DNA of 64,000 bases, from positions 1 to 64,000 of the forward strand of contig NZ_SSXE01000003.1 of the NCBI RefSeq assembly GCF_021699195.1, written 5' to 3'. The position numbers were made by a program, and so were the translations under genes. Positions 8,347-17,957 of the stretch are shown here, piece by piece. The DNA comes from Nonomuraea sp. MG754425. GTDB lineage: Bacteria; Actinomycetota; Actinomycetes; Streptosporangiales; Streptosporangiaceae. The number at the start of each line of letters is the position of its first letter. Within the stretch, counting starts at the first letter, position 1. The notes under the pieces were generated by a model. The model was not told where the DNA came from. It saw only the letters and a program-made list of their open reading frames with translations, and did no database searches.

Positions 8347-11300
8347 TTGTCCTCCTCATTCTCTTGCCCGCGGGTGAACGCCCGGCCTTGCCGAACACCC
8401 TGCTGGAAGCTGGAGAGCCGGCTGCGCAACCGCTCGGGCGAGATCTGCGGCGCCGGTGACGAGGCCTGGGGCTCGGCGAGGCTGGCCGTACCGGGCACCA
8501 GGTTGGCCTTGGGGACCCGCCGGGGCAGGCCGGACGGCGTCGTCCCGGACTGCTGGGGCTGGGCGGCCGCCTGCGCGGCCTGGAAGCCGGAGTCGGCGGG
8601 CGACGACCAGGCCGGGCCGGTGTACGACTGGCCGGGCTTGCGCTGCGGCAGCCCGGACGCCGTGCTCTGGTGCTCCGGCGGCCCGGACAGCGGGGCGGCG
8701 GGAGGCATCGCGCCCGGCGGCGGGTCGGCGGGCACAGCCGGGTGCACGGCGGTGATCTCCGGCTCGGCCTCGTACTCGTGACGCCCGGCATCGGGGTCGG
8801 GCCGCCGGAACCAGTCGGACCCGACCGACGAGAAGATCGGCAGGAACTCGTCGCCCTGCTCCTCCATCGGCGAGTTGCGCACGACGGGGAGCGGCCCGGT
8901 CATGTCCTGGGAGGTGTAGTCGCCGGGACCGAACGGGTTGTAGCCGGAGCGGCCGTTCTGCTCGAACTGGTCGGCGGGCTTGGGCTCCTCGGCGAACGGC
9001 GAGTTGTAGCTCTCGCCGAACTGCGGGCGCACCCGGTCCTCGGACTCGAACAACGACCTGCGCGGCAGCGGGTCCGCGAACGACGACCAGCGCGACTCGT
9101 CCTGCTGCTGCGGCGGCGTCTGCGGCTGCGGCGGGGGTGGCTCGGTCGCGAAGGACGGCCAGCGCGGCTCGCCGTCCTGCATGGGCGGTGGCTGCTCGGC
9201 GAACGACGGCCACCTGCTGTCCCCGAAGGAGGAGGACTCGGGGGCGGCGGCGGAGTCGTCGGAGAACGACGGCCAGCGCTGCTCGCCGAGGGCGGAGGGC
9301 TGCTGCGGCACGGCGGGCGAGTCGTCGGAGAAGGACGGCCAACGGGGCTCGTCGGCCTGCGGCTGCTCGCCGAAGCCGGTCGGCTGCCGATCGCCGTAGG
9401 CGGGCTGCTGCTCACCGAAGCCCGGCTGCCCGGTGGCCGCGGGCGGCTCGCCGAAGGTGTCGCCGAACACCGACGGCTGGTCGCCGAAGGAGGACGGCTG
9501 CGGGTCGGGGGCGGCGGCCGGCTGCTCGCCGAACGGAGGCCAGTTCCCGCTGCCCGGCGCCGGCAGCGAGCCGGGCCACTGGGTGTCCGCGGGGCCGGGG
9601 AGGTCGTCGAAGGAGGGGTGCGAGCCGTTGCGCGACGGCTGCTGGAACATGCTCGGGTCGAACGAGGTGAACGCCTCGTACTGCCCGCCCTGCTGCGGCA
9701 GGCCCTGGCCGTTGCTGATGAGCATGTCGGGCATGAACACCAGGGCGCTCAGGCCGCCGGTCTCCCGCATGCTGAGCTGGACGCGGACGCCGTGGCGCAG
9801 GGCCAGGCGGCCGACCACGAACAGGCCCATGCGCCGCGAGACGGACACGTCCACGACGGGCGGGTTGGCCAGGCGCCAGTTGGCCTCGCCCAGCTCCTCC
9901 TGGCTCATGCCGATGCCCTGGTCGTTGATCGTCACCATCACGCCGCCCTCGGCGGGGGTGCTGGTCACGTTGACCTTGCTCTCGCGCGGGGAGAAGGAGA
10001 TGGCGTTCTCGATCAGCTCGGCGAGCAGGTGGACGGCGTCGGTGACGGCGGGGCCGACGATGAGCGTGCCGGACGCGATCTGGATCTGGACCCGCTCGTA
10101 GTTCTCGACCTCCGACAGCGAGGCGCGGGCGATGTCGACCAGCGGCACCGGCTCGCTCCACTTGCGCGCGGCCTCCTGGCCGGCGAGGACCAGGAGGTTC
10201 TCGCTGTTGCGGCGCATGCGGGTGGCCAGGTGGTCGAGGCGGAAGAGGTTGGCGAGCCGCTGCTCGTCCTCTTCACCCTGTTCCAGGCCCTCGATGAGCT
10301 GAAGTTGCCGCTCGACCAGCGTCTGGCTGCGGCGGGAGAGGTTGACGAACATCGAGTTGACGTTGGCCCGCAGTTTGGCCTCGTCACCGGCCAGCCGGAT
10401 CGCCTCGCGGTGGACCTCGTCGAAGGCCCGCGCCACTTCACCGATCTCGTCGCGGGTGTTGATGCCGATCGACGGCACCTCGGGCACCTGGGCGCCTTCG
10501 CCGGACTCACGCAGCACGCGGACGGTGTCGGGCAGCCGGCTCGTGGCGACCTGGAGCGCCTCGGCGCGCAGCCGCCGCAGCGGGCGGACGAGCGAGCCGG
10601 CCACGCGGGTGGTGATGATCAGGACGAGCAGCAGCAGGACGAGGATGAGCGCGCCGGAGATGATGGCGTTGCGCTGCTCGGTGTTGCTGAGGTCCTGGGT
10701 CCTGAGCACGATCTTCGTGGCCAGGTTGTCCTCGACCTCGCGCATGGCGTTGACCGCCACCGTGGTGCTCTTGAACCAGTTGTTGAGGTCGCGGGTGAGG
10801 GTCGGGGTGGTGACGTCGAGGTCGCCGATGCTGTTGCTCTGGCGTACCTGGGCGAGCGCGCGCTGGCGCATGGCGTCGGCGAGGTCCACCTGGAACCCGC
10901 GCATGCCCTGCTGGTACGCCTTCAGCTCGTCCGACTTGGCGTTCTGCTGGAAGGAGGCCAGCTCCGCCTGCTGCTTGCTCCAGGAGCCCAGGAAGTCGGC
11001 CCAGTCGGCGCTGTCCACCCGGCGCTGGATGAGCGTCACGATGAGGATGATCTGCTGCCGCGAGACCTCCTCCTTCATCTTCTGGAGCGAGCCGAGCGCG
11101 GCCACGTCACCCTGCAGGCTGTCGTCGTTGACGCCGTCGCCCAGGTCGGCCTGGATGGTCGAGAAGACCTCGATCATCGTGGTGTACGTGCTGATCGCGG
11201 CGCGCGGCGGCACCTTCGCGACCATGGAGTCGCGCAGGCTGTCCAGGCCCTCCAGCCAGCGGCGGGTGTTGCCGACGCCCTGGTTCACGCGCGCGGAGTG

Positions 11301-11678
11301 GGAGGCGTCGATGGCCGCGGCGGCGTTGACCACCTGCTGCTTGGCCTTGTTCGTCTCCGCACGCTGGTTCTTGAGGTCGACGAAGCGCCCGCCCCTGCGG
11401 GGTTCGGCGACGTACCACGCGGTGAGCGTGCGTTCCTTGCCGAGCTCGTGGTTGAGCGCACCGATGCGCTGGACCAGCTCGGCCACCTGGGTGAGCCGGC
11501 GGTACTCGGCGCTGGTGCCGATGGCGTCGGCGAGCTGGACGCCGGCGAGCAGCACACCCACGACGGTGGGGATGAGGATCAGCGCGACCAGCCGGGAGCG
11601 CACACGCCAGTTCGCCAGCCGGAACCGTCCGCCTGTGTACTCCCCTGACCTCGTGTGCCTGGGGTCTTTCGTCCTCAC
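8343..11678 (-). CDS. cvnA: CvnA, NIT-HAMP sensor kinase with long repeat tail (conservon 1)
   Basis: A membrane sensor of about 1111 residues. Order: short basic N-terminus, membrane helix (LVALILIPTVVGVLLAGV), helical NIT-type sensor domain, second membrane helix (SGALILVLLLLVLIITTRV), HAMP, a helical segment with LDHLATRMRRNSENLL, and a HATPase domain with ELIENAISFSP, NDQGIGMS and GLFVVGRLALRHG. The last 400 or so residues are low-complexity, with five RWPSF-like repeats, and end in PKANLVPGTASLAEP and a helical tail. The GTG at 11678 is favoured by its conserved upstream context; ATG 11738 and an ATG at 11798 are in frame. It shares a conserved upstream block with conservon 2. Confidence 0.92.
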   Translation of the reverse strand: MRTKDPRHTRSGEYTGGRFRLANWRVRSRLVALILIPTVVGVLLAGVQLADAIGTSAEYRRLTQVAELVQRIGALNHELGKERTLTAWYVAEPRRGGRFVDLKNQRAETNKAKQQVVNAAAAIDASHSARVNQGVGNTRRWLEGLDSLRDSMVAKVPPRAAISTYTTMIEVFSTIQADLGDGVNDDSLQGDVAALGSLQKMKEEVSRQQIILIVTLIQRRVDSADWADFLGSWSKQQAELASFQQNAKSDELKAYQQGMRGFQVDLADAMRQRALAQVRQSNSIGDLDVTTPTLTRDLNNWFKSTTVAVNAMREVEDNLATKIVLRTQDLSNTEQRNAIISGALILVLLLLVLIITTRVAGSLVRPLRRLRAEALQVATSRLPDTVRVLRESGEGAQVPEVPSIGINTRDEIGEVARAFDEVHREAIRLAGDEAKLRANVNSMFVNLSRRSQTLVERQLQLIEGLEQGEEDEQRLANLFRLDHLATRMRRNSENLLVLAGQEAARKWSEPVPLVDIARASLSEVENYERVQIQIASGTLIVGPAVTDAVHLLAELIENAISFSPRESKVNVTSTPAEGGVMVTINDQGIGMSQEELGEANWRLANPPVVDVSVSRRMGLFVVGRLALRHGVRVQLSMRETGGLSALVFMPDMLISNGQGLPQQGGQYEAFTSFDPSMFQQPSRNGSHPSFDDLPGPADTQWPGSLPAPGSGNWPPFGEQPAAAPDPQPSSFGDQPSVFGDTFGEPPAATGQPGFGEQQPAYGDRQPTGFGEQPQADEPRWPSFSDDSPAVPQQPSALGEQRWPSFSDDSAAAPESSSFGDSRWPSFAEQPPPMQDGEPRWPSFATEPPPPQPQTPPQQQDESRWSSFADPLPRRSLFESEDRVRPQFGESYNSPFAEEPKPADQFEQNGRSGYNPFGPGDYTSQDMTGPLPVVRNSPMEEQGDEFLPIFSSVGSDWFRRPDPDAGRHEYEAEPEITAVHPAVPADPPPGAMPPAAPLSGPPEHQSTASGLPQRKPGQSYTGPAWSSPADSGFQAAQAAAQPQQSGTTPSGLPRRVPKANLVPGTASLAEPQASSPAPQISPERLRSRLSSFQQGVRQGRAFTRGQENEEDK

Positions 11679-11684
11679 TGAGTC

Positions 11685-11699
11685 TCGCAACCTCTCGCC
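11685..11699 (-). promoter_or_regulatory. 15-base motif before cvnA start (conservon 1)
   Basis: On the minus strand, GGCGAGAGGTTGCGA ends exactly six bases before GTG 11678. The identical 15-mer stands at 1357-1371, again six bases before the GTG of the left-edge cvnA. It contains GAGAGG, which could serve in ribosome binding, although it is farther from the GTG than usual. It might instead be coding if translation starts upstream, because the frame reads GERLR in both. Confidence 0.45.
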
Positions 11700-11758
11700 G
11701 GTACGTGCTCGAAGAAAATAGACACGCGTGTGGCGCATGGGATTCTGTCCGGCTGGGT

Positions 11759-11799
11759 AATTGGAACACAACCCGTACCAGATCGGCCAACCGAACATA
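11759..11799 (-). promoter_or_regulatory. Conserved conservon upstream block (copy 1)
   Basis: About 32 of 41 positions match a block at 25532-25571 at a similar distance (about 75-80 bases) from the cvnA start of conservon 2. The best conserved parts, as written on the plus strand, are AATTGGAACACA, GGCCAA and CGAACATA. The minus-strand TATGTT could be a -10 element, but I see no good -35. A shared promoter or activator site is the likely meaning. Confidence 0.5.
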
Positions 11800-11811
11800 T
11801 CCCATCACACA

Positions 11812-11836
11812 CACCCAAAGAGGCACTTTGGGTGTA
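11812..11836 (-). terminator. Hairpin terminator after the aldehyde dehydrogenase
   Basis: A perfect inverted repeat, ACACCCAAAG / CTTTGGGTGT with a five-base loop, begins 17 bases after the stop of the aldehyde dehydrogenase gene. There is no long T-run, as is common in actinomycetes. It would insulate the conservon 1 promoter from upstream transcription. Confidence 0.65.
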
Positions 11837-11852
11837 TTTCGCCACACGCGTT

Positions 11853-13250
11853 TCAGGCCGGACGGAAAGAATCCCGTGCCGCGGGCGCCGCGTGCTTCAC
11901 CATCAGGTGCCGCGTCACCGAATACTCCTGCACCGCCTCCTGGCTCATGTCCTTGCCGAACCCGCTGCCCTTCACGCCGCCGTGCGGCGCCTCGCTGGCG
12001 ATGGGCAGGTGGTCGTTGACCCAGGTCACTCCCACGTCGAGCCGATGGGAGACCCGCATCGCGCGGCCCACGTCGCGCGACCACACCGACGAGGCCAGGC
12101 CGTAGCGGGTGTCGTTGGCCAGCCGGACCGCCTCGTCCTCGCCGTCGAACGGGAGCGCGACCAGCACCGGGCCGAACAACTCGCCCTGCACGATCTCGCT
12201 GTCCTGCGCGACGTCCACCACCAGCGTGGGCGGGTAGAAAAAGCCGGGGCCCCCGATCGGGGAGCCGCCGTGCAGCACCCGTCCACCGGCCCGCGAGACG
12301 AACCCGTGCACCCGGTCCCGGTGCGCCGCGGAGATCAGCGGGCCGATGTCCGTCGCCGGGTCCCAGGGGTCGCCCACGGTGATTTCGGCAAGAGTTGCCC
12401 GAAGCGCCTCCACGGCCTCGCCGTAGACCTCGCGGGCGATGTAGACGCGGGTGGCCGCCGTGCAGTCCTGCCCCGTGTTGTACGTCGCCCCCATGGCCAC
12501 GCCATGGGCCATCTCCGCCAGGTCGGCGTCCCCGAACACCAGCGCCGGCGCCTTGCCGCCGAGTTCGAGGTGCACCCGCTTGAGCGTGCCGGCCGCGCCG
12601 CTCATCACGGCACGGCCGGTCTCGGTGGAGCCGGTGACGCTGACCATGTCCACGCCCGGGTCGGTGACCAGCGCCTGGCCGCCCTCGGCGGCGCCGGTGA
12701 CCGCCTGGACGAGATGGTCGGGGGCGCCCGCCTCGGCGAACAGCTCCGCCAGCCGCAGCGTCGTACGGGGCGTCTGCGGCGCGGGCTTGATCACCACGGC
12801 GTTGCCCGCGGCCACCGCCGGGCCGACCTTCCAGACGGCCATGACGAAGGGGAAGTTCCACGGCGCGATCGACCCCACCACCCCGACCGGGCGGCGCAGC
12901 AGCACCGAGGTGTAGCCGGGGCTGAACACCCCGGCCCCCGAGCCGTCCAGCGAGCGGGCGGCCCCGGCGAAGAAGCGCAGGTTGTCGGCGGCGAACGGCA
13001 GCTCGCCGTCCCTGAACACCGCCGCGGGCTTGCCCGTCTCCTCCACCTCGAGCCTGGTCAGCTCCTCGGCGTCGGCCTCGACGAGATCGGCCAGACGCAG
13101 CAGGAGCCGCTGCCGCTCCGCGGGGGTGGTCTGCGACCACTCCTCGAACGCCGAGCGGGCCGCCCGGACGGCCGAGGCCACGCCCTCCACCGGCGTATCC
13201 GGAATTTCGGCACAGGGAAGGCCGGTGGCGGGGTTGATCAATTCGCGCAT
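11853..13250 (-). CDS. Aldehyde dehydrogenase, aminobutyraldehyde/betaine-aldehyde type
   Basis: A 465-residue NAD(P)-dependent aldehyde dehydrogenase. The cofactor-binding stretch contains GSIAPWNFPFVMAVWKVGP and VSVTGSTETG. The general base is the glutamate of LELGGKAP and the nucleophile is the cysteine of YNTGQDCTAA. Features resemble gamma-aminobutyraldehyde dehydrogenases (PatD/PuuC-like), which oxidise the aldehyde formed from putrescine to GABA. It lies 28 bases after the glycosyltransferase gene on the same strand. The neighbouring PotABCD-like operon supports a polyamine role, but substrate specificity in this superfamily is hard to judge from sequence. Confidence 0.88.
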   Translation of the reverse strand: MRELINPATGLPCAEIPDTPVEGVASAVRAARSAFEEWSQTTPAERQRLLLRLADLVEADAEELTRLEVEETGKPAAVFRDGELPFAADNLRFFAGAARSLDGSGAGVFSPGYTSVLLRRPVGVVGSIAPWNFPFVMAVWKVGPAVAAGNAVVIKPAPQTPRTTLRLAELFAEAGAPDHLVQAVTGAAEGGQALVTDPGVDMVSVTGSTETGRAVMSGAAGTLKRVHLELGGKAPALVFGDADLAEMAHGVAMGATYNTGQDCTAATRVYIAREVYGEAVEALRATLAEITVGDPWDPATDIGPLISAAHRDRVHGFVSRAGGRVLHGGSPIGGPGFFYPPTLVVDVAQDSEIVQGELFGPVLVALPFDGEDEAVRLANDTRYGLASSVWSRDVGRAMRVSHRLDVGVTWVNDHLPIASEAPHGGVKGSGFGKDMSQEAVQEYSVTRHLMVKHAAPAARDSFRPA

Positions 13251-13278
13251 CAGGAAGACTTCATCTCTCAGGGTCGTG

Positions 13279-14544
13279 CTACTGGCCGAGCTGCTCGATC
13301 AGGTCGGCGGCCTTGCGCAGGCCGTCGCGACGCCGGATCTCCTCGCCCGCGGCGGCGAGGCGCGCGCGCAGTTCGGTGTCGCCGAGCAGCCGCGCGACCG
13401 CCCCCGTGAGCTCTTCGTCGGTGAAGGTGTAGGTGGAGAGCCTGACACCATAGCCGAGTTCATCGACCCGCTGGGCGTTGTCGTACTGGTCCCAGAACAG
13501 CGGCAGCAGGATCATCGGCTTGCCGAAGTGCAGCGCCTCGGTGGTCGTGTTGTTGCCGCCATGGGTGATGACCAAGTCACACAGTGGGATGATCTTAGTC
13601 TGCGGAAGGAACTCCGCGCCCCACATGTTGTCGGCAAGCTTGATCTCCTCGTGCAGCGGGCCCTTGGAGACGATGTACTGGTTCGGGGTCGTGGCCAGCA
13701 CGTCGATCACCCGCTGCATCAGCGCCACGTCGGAGGAGCCGAGCGAGCCGAGCGAGAAGTAGACCAGCGCGCCGTCGTTGCGCTCGAAGGGCAGCGTGAA
13801 GTCCTCGTCGGTCTCACGTACGGAGGAGTCGAGGCGATGCCAGGTCGGGCCCAGCGGGCGCTCGGCGACGTAGTCGAGGATCTCCGGGTAGACGTAGAGG
13901 TTCAGGTCGCCCTCGTGGATGAACTCGAGGTCGGGCAGCGGGGCCGTGCCCTGCTCGACGCACCACTCGTTGTAGGCGCTCCACACCTCGCGGTGGGTGC
14001 GCTCGTACTCGGCGCGGAAGGCGTCCCAGCCGGAGCGGTCGCCCGTGGGCAGGCCGGAGAAGACGGGCGGGACGTTCTCGCCGTTGACCTCGAGGGGCTG
14101 GCAGGAGACGATGCGGACGAACTTCTTGCCCGTCGTGAGCAGCGCCGGGAACGTGATCACGTTGTCCTCGACGATCACGTCGGGGTTCACCCGCTCGATG
14201 ATGGCCTTGAGCTGCGGCTCGCAGTACTTCGCGCCGTCGATCAGCCCGTCCCAGATGGGCTTGGTGACGGTCTCCTGCTGCTCCAGGGTGCTCTTGCGGT
14301 ACTCCGGCGCGGTCTCGCGGATGAAGTCCTTCCAGAACTGGCCGGGGTCCTGCTCCCCCTCCGCCGGCGGGGCCAGGTCGACGAGGTCCTCCTCGAAGCC
14401 GAGCGCTTCGAGCTTGCCCTTCCACGACGCCTCGGCGGCGAAGACGACGCGGTGGCCGCGGCGGCGCAGAATATCGCCGATGCCGATGGAGTTGTTGGTG
14501 GGACCGTAGGCGCTTTCCGGCATGAACAGGAACGTGAGAGACAT
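13279..14544 (-). CDS. Family 1 (UGT/MGT-like) glycosyltransferase
   Basis: A 421-residue GT-B fold enzyme of the UDP-glycosyltransferase/macrolide glycosyltransferase group. The N-terminal half opens MSLTFLFMPESAYGPTNNSI with an acceptor-side domain. The C-terminal half has LVYFSLGSLGSS and the donor-binding signature LVITHGGNNTTTEALHFGKP, LPLFWDQYDNAQRVDELGYG. CCGGAG precedes the ATG. It is the first gene of a two-gene unit with the aldehyde dehydrogenase and is divergent from the TetR gene. No biosynthetic cluster surrounds it, so the acceptor is unknown. Self-protection by glycosylating a toxic compound is one possibility. Confidence 0.87.
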   Translation of the reverse strand: MSLTFLFMPESAYGPTNNSIGIGDILRRRGHRVVFAAEASWKGKLEALGFEEDLVDLAPPAEGEQDPGQFWKDFIRETAPEYRKSTLEQQETVTKPIWDGLIDGAKYCEPQLKAIIERVNPDVIVEDNVITFPALLTTGKKFVRIVSCQPLEVNGENVPPVFSGLPTGDRSGWDAFRAEYERTHREVWSAYNEWCVEQGTAPLPDLEFIHEGDLNLYVYPEILDYVAERPLGPTWHRLDSSVRETDEDFTLPFERNDGALVYFSLGSLGSSDVALMQRVIDVLATTPNQYIVSKGPLHEEIKLADNMWGAEFLPQTKIIPLCDLVITHGGNNTTTEALHFGKPMILLPLFWDQYDNAQRVDELGYGVRLSTYTFTDEELTGAVARLLGDTELRARLAAAGEEIRRRDGLRKAADLIEQLGQ

Positions 14545-14653
14545 CGCGACTCCGGGGAGCTCGTCAATTTGAAGATGAATTCAAAAACTGATCTAGCGTG
14601 AAGGTCAACTTAAGTGCACTATGGTCACGGCTAACTGAACAGCAGCCAAACGA
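14545..14653. promoter_or_regulatory. Divergent promoter region between glycosyltransferase and TetR genes
   Basis: About 110 bases, more AT-rich than the flanks. It contains an inverted repeat TTTGAA-n6-TTCAAA near 14568-14585, placed where a repressor could block the leftward promoter. It is a plausible operator for the adjacent TetR protein, by position only. Confidence 0.4.
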
Positions 14654-15267
14654 GTGAAGGTGGTGAGGGTGGCTCAGCGCAAAAGCCGCAGCGACCGGCG
14701 GCTCGATCTGATCGAGGCCGCACGCAGGGCCATCATCCGCCATGGCATCGACGGTGTACAGCTCTCGCACGTCGCCGAGGAGGCGGGCCTGACCTCGGGC
14801 GCCGTCCTCTACCACTACCCCGACCTGAGCGAGTTGCTGGTCGAGGCGCAGCACGCGGGCATGGAACGTTTCTACGAGCAGCGGCTGCGCCAGCTCGCCA
14901 CCTTCACCGACCCCGTCGAGAAGCTGGTGGTCACGATCAGGTCGGGGCTGCCCACCGGGCCGCTCGACCCCGATGTGCGCCTGCTCAACGAGCTGGGCGG
15001 GGCCGCCGGCCGCAACCGGGTCTACGGCGTGCTGCTCACCTCCCTCTACGACCGGCAGGTGTCGATGTACCAGGCGATCCTGGACACGGGGTCCGCTCTG
15101 GGGGTGTTCAGGCTGAGCGCCGACTCGGTGACGATCGCGCGCAACCTGGTGGCCTTGGAGGACGCCTACGGCTACCGCATCACGGCCAGGCATCCGCTGA
15201 TCGGCCCCGAGGAGGCGGCCGAGCTGATCCTGTCCTACGCGCGCGCGGCCACCGGTAACGATCTCGC

Positions 15268-15274
<7 letters not shown>
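14654..15274 (+). CDS. TetR family transcriptional regulator
   Basis: A repressor-type protein of about 206 residues. The N-terminal helix-turn-helix spans roughly residues 15-60: LIEAARRAIIRHGIDGVQLS, then VAEEAGLTSGAVLYHYPDLS, which is the TetR recognition helix pattern. The rest is a helical ligand-binding domain. Several GTG codons (14654, 14660, 14663, 14669) are possible starts; 14669 has GAAGG upstream. It is divergent from the glycosyltransferase/dehydrogenase unit and its stop overlaps the end of the convergent potA by seven bases, so it could control either polyamine unit. Confidence 0.9.
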
Positions 15275-16303
<1,029 letters not shown>

Positions 16304-16317
<14 letters not shown>

Positions 16318-17086
16318 GCGACTCCCCGATCTTGGTCAGGCGCTGGCCGGCGATCACCGCCGTGAAGCTCACGAGGAGCAGGATCGCGGCCAGCGCGTTG
16401 ATCTTCGGGGTGACCCCGAAACGGATCATTGAGTAGATGACGATCGGCAGCGTCTGGTCGTTGTTGCCGATCGTGAAGAACGCGATGACGAACTCGTCCA
16501 GCGACAGCGTGAACGCCAGCAGCGCCCCCGCCACGATGCCCGGCATGAGCTGCGGCAGCGTGATCTTCACGAACGTCACCACCGGGCCCGCGCCCAGGTC
16601 TCTCGACGCCTCCTCCAGCGAGGTGTCCGTGCCGGTCAGCCGGGTGCGCACCACCGCCGCGACGAACGCCATGGCGAACAGGCCGTGGGCCAGCACCACG
16701 GAGTACAGGCCGAGCGTGAGCTGGATCGTGCCGTACAGGACGAGCAGGCCGATGGCCAGCACGAGGTCGGGCAGCACGGCCGGCATCAGCGTGAGCGCGT
16801 CCATGACCTTGGACCTGGTGTACCTGGCCAGGCCGACGGCCATCATCGTGCCGAGCACCGTGGCGACGACCGTGGCGCCCGTGGCCACGATCAGCGTGTT
16901 GACCAGGCCGTCCCTGATCCGCTCGTCCTCGGCCAGCACGCCGTACCACTTGAGGCTGAAGCCGTCGAAGGTGTAGGCGGACTCGCCGGAGTTGAACGAC
17001 ATGACGACGAGCACGACGATCGGCAGGTACAGGAAGACGTACGTGAGCCAGAACGGCACGTACAGGAGCCGGGGTCTGCTACGCAC
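16304..17086 (-). CDS. potC: Polyamine ABC transporter permease, PotC type
   Basis: A 260-residue inner-membrane permease. The N-terminus reads PFWLTYVFLYLPIVVLVVMS with FNSGESAYTFDGFSLKWYG, typical of PotC. The EAA loop is EEASRDLGAGPVVTFVKITL followed by PQLMPG. GTG 17086 overlaps the end of potB by eight bases. Confidence 0.9.
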
Positions 17087-17945
17087 GGCGGGCCGCCCAT
17101 GCCTGGACGATGAGCAGCACGACCAGCACCGCGATGAGCGCCAGCGACAGCGTGGCGCCGAACGGCCAGTCGCGCGCCGCCAGGAACTGGTTCCTGATGA
17201 GGTTGCCCACCATGATCGACTTGTTGCCGCCCAGCATCTCGGGGATGACGAAGTTGCCGAAGCTCGGCACGAACACGAACAGGCACCCGGTCAGCACCCC
17301 TGGCACCGTGAGCGGCAGCGTGACCTTGCGGAAGGTGGCGAACCCGGACGCCCCCAGGTTGGCCGACGCCTCGCGGAGCTGCGGGTCGAGCCGCTCGATC
17401 GCGGCGTACAGCGGCAGCACCATCAGCGGCAGGTACGAGTACAGCAGCCCCGCCACGATCGTGCCCTGGTTGTAGAGCAGTTCCAGGGGGCCCAGCCCGA
17501 TCTTGGCCAGGGCCGAGTTCACCAGCCCCGGCCCGCTGAGCAGGATCGTCCAGGCGTAGACCCGGATGATGAAGTTCGTCCAGAACGGCAGCACGACCGC
17601 CACCAGCGCCAGCGTCTTCCACTTCTTCGGGAGCTGCGCGATCAGGTAGGCCGTCGGATAGCCGACGAGCAGCGCGATCAGCGTCGTGAGCGCGGCGATC
17701 TTCAGCGAGTCCAGCACCACGCTGAGATAGAGCGGGTCGAAGAGCCGCTCGAAGTTCTCGGTGGTGAACTCGTAGACCACCCCGCCGAAACGGCCGCGCT
17801 GGAAGACGGTGTAGCTGAACACCAGCGCCAGCGGCACCAGCATGAGGACGACCAGGTAGGCCAGCCCCGGGGACAGGAAAACGAACGCGCCCAGCCAGCG
17901 TCCCGGGGAGCGGGGCACTGGCTGGGTCTCGACTTCAGACTTCAC
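17079..17945 (-). CDS. potB: Polyamine ABC transporter permease, PotB type
   Basis: A 288-residue permease. A first helix (FVFLSPGLAYLVVLMLVPLA) is followed by a periplasmic segment with TTENFERLFDPLYLSVVLDS and the EAA loop EASANLGASGFATFRKVTLP. It starts with GTG 17945, 12 bases after the binding-protein stop, and pairs with PotC. Confidence 0.9.
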   Translation of the reverse strand: MKSEVETQPVPRSPGRWLGAFVFLSPGLAYLVVLMLVPLALVFSYTVFQRGRFGGVVYEFTTENFERLFDPLYLSVVLDSLKIAALTTLIALLVGYPTAYLIAQLPKKWKTLALVAVVLPFWTNFIIRVYAWTILLSGPGLVNSALAKIGLGPLELLYNQGTIVAGLLYSYLPLMVLPLYAAIERLDPQLREASANLGASGFATFRKVTLPLTVPGVLTGCLFVFVPSFGNFVIPEMLGGNKSIMVGNLIRNQFLAARDWPFGATLSLALIAVLVVLLIVQAWAARRA

Positions 17946-17957
17946 TGTGACACTGGC

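Noticed and set aside
8670-11648. Long open frame on the plus strand opposite cvnA of conservon 1
   Set aside because: It is antisense to a clear sensor kinase, has an Arg/Gly/Ala/Leu-biased composition and no domain. Such frames are normal in GC-rich DNA.
11107-13140. Long minus-strand frame spanning the dehydrogenase and the start of conservon 1
   Set aside because: It runs across a terminator and two real genes in another frame and has low-complexity composition.
13279-14544. Glycosyltransferase as sign of an antibiotic gene cluster
   Set aside because: No polyketide, peptide or terpene synthase genes lie nearby, and the neighbours are polyamine-related.
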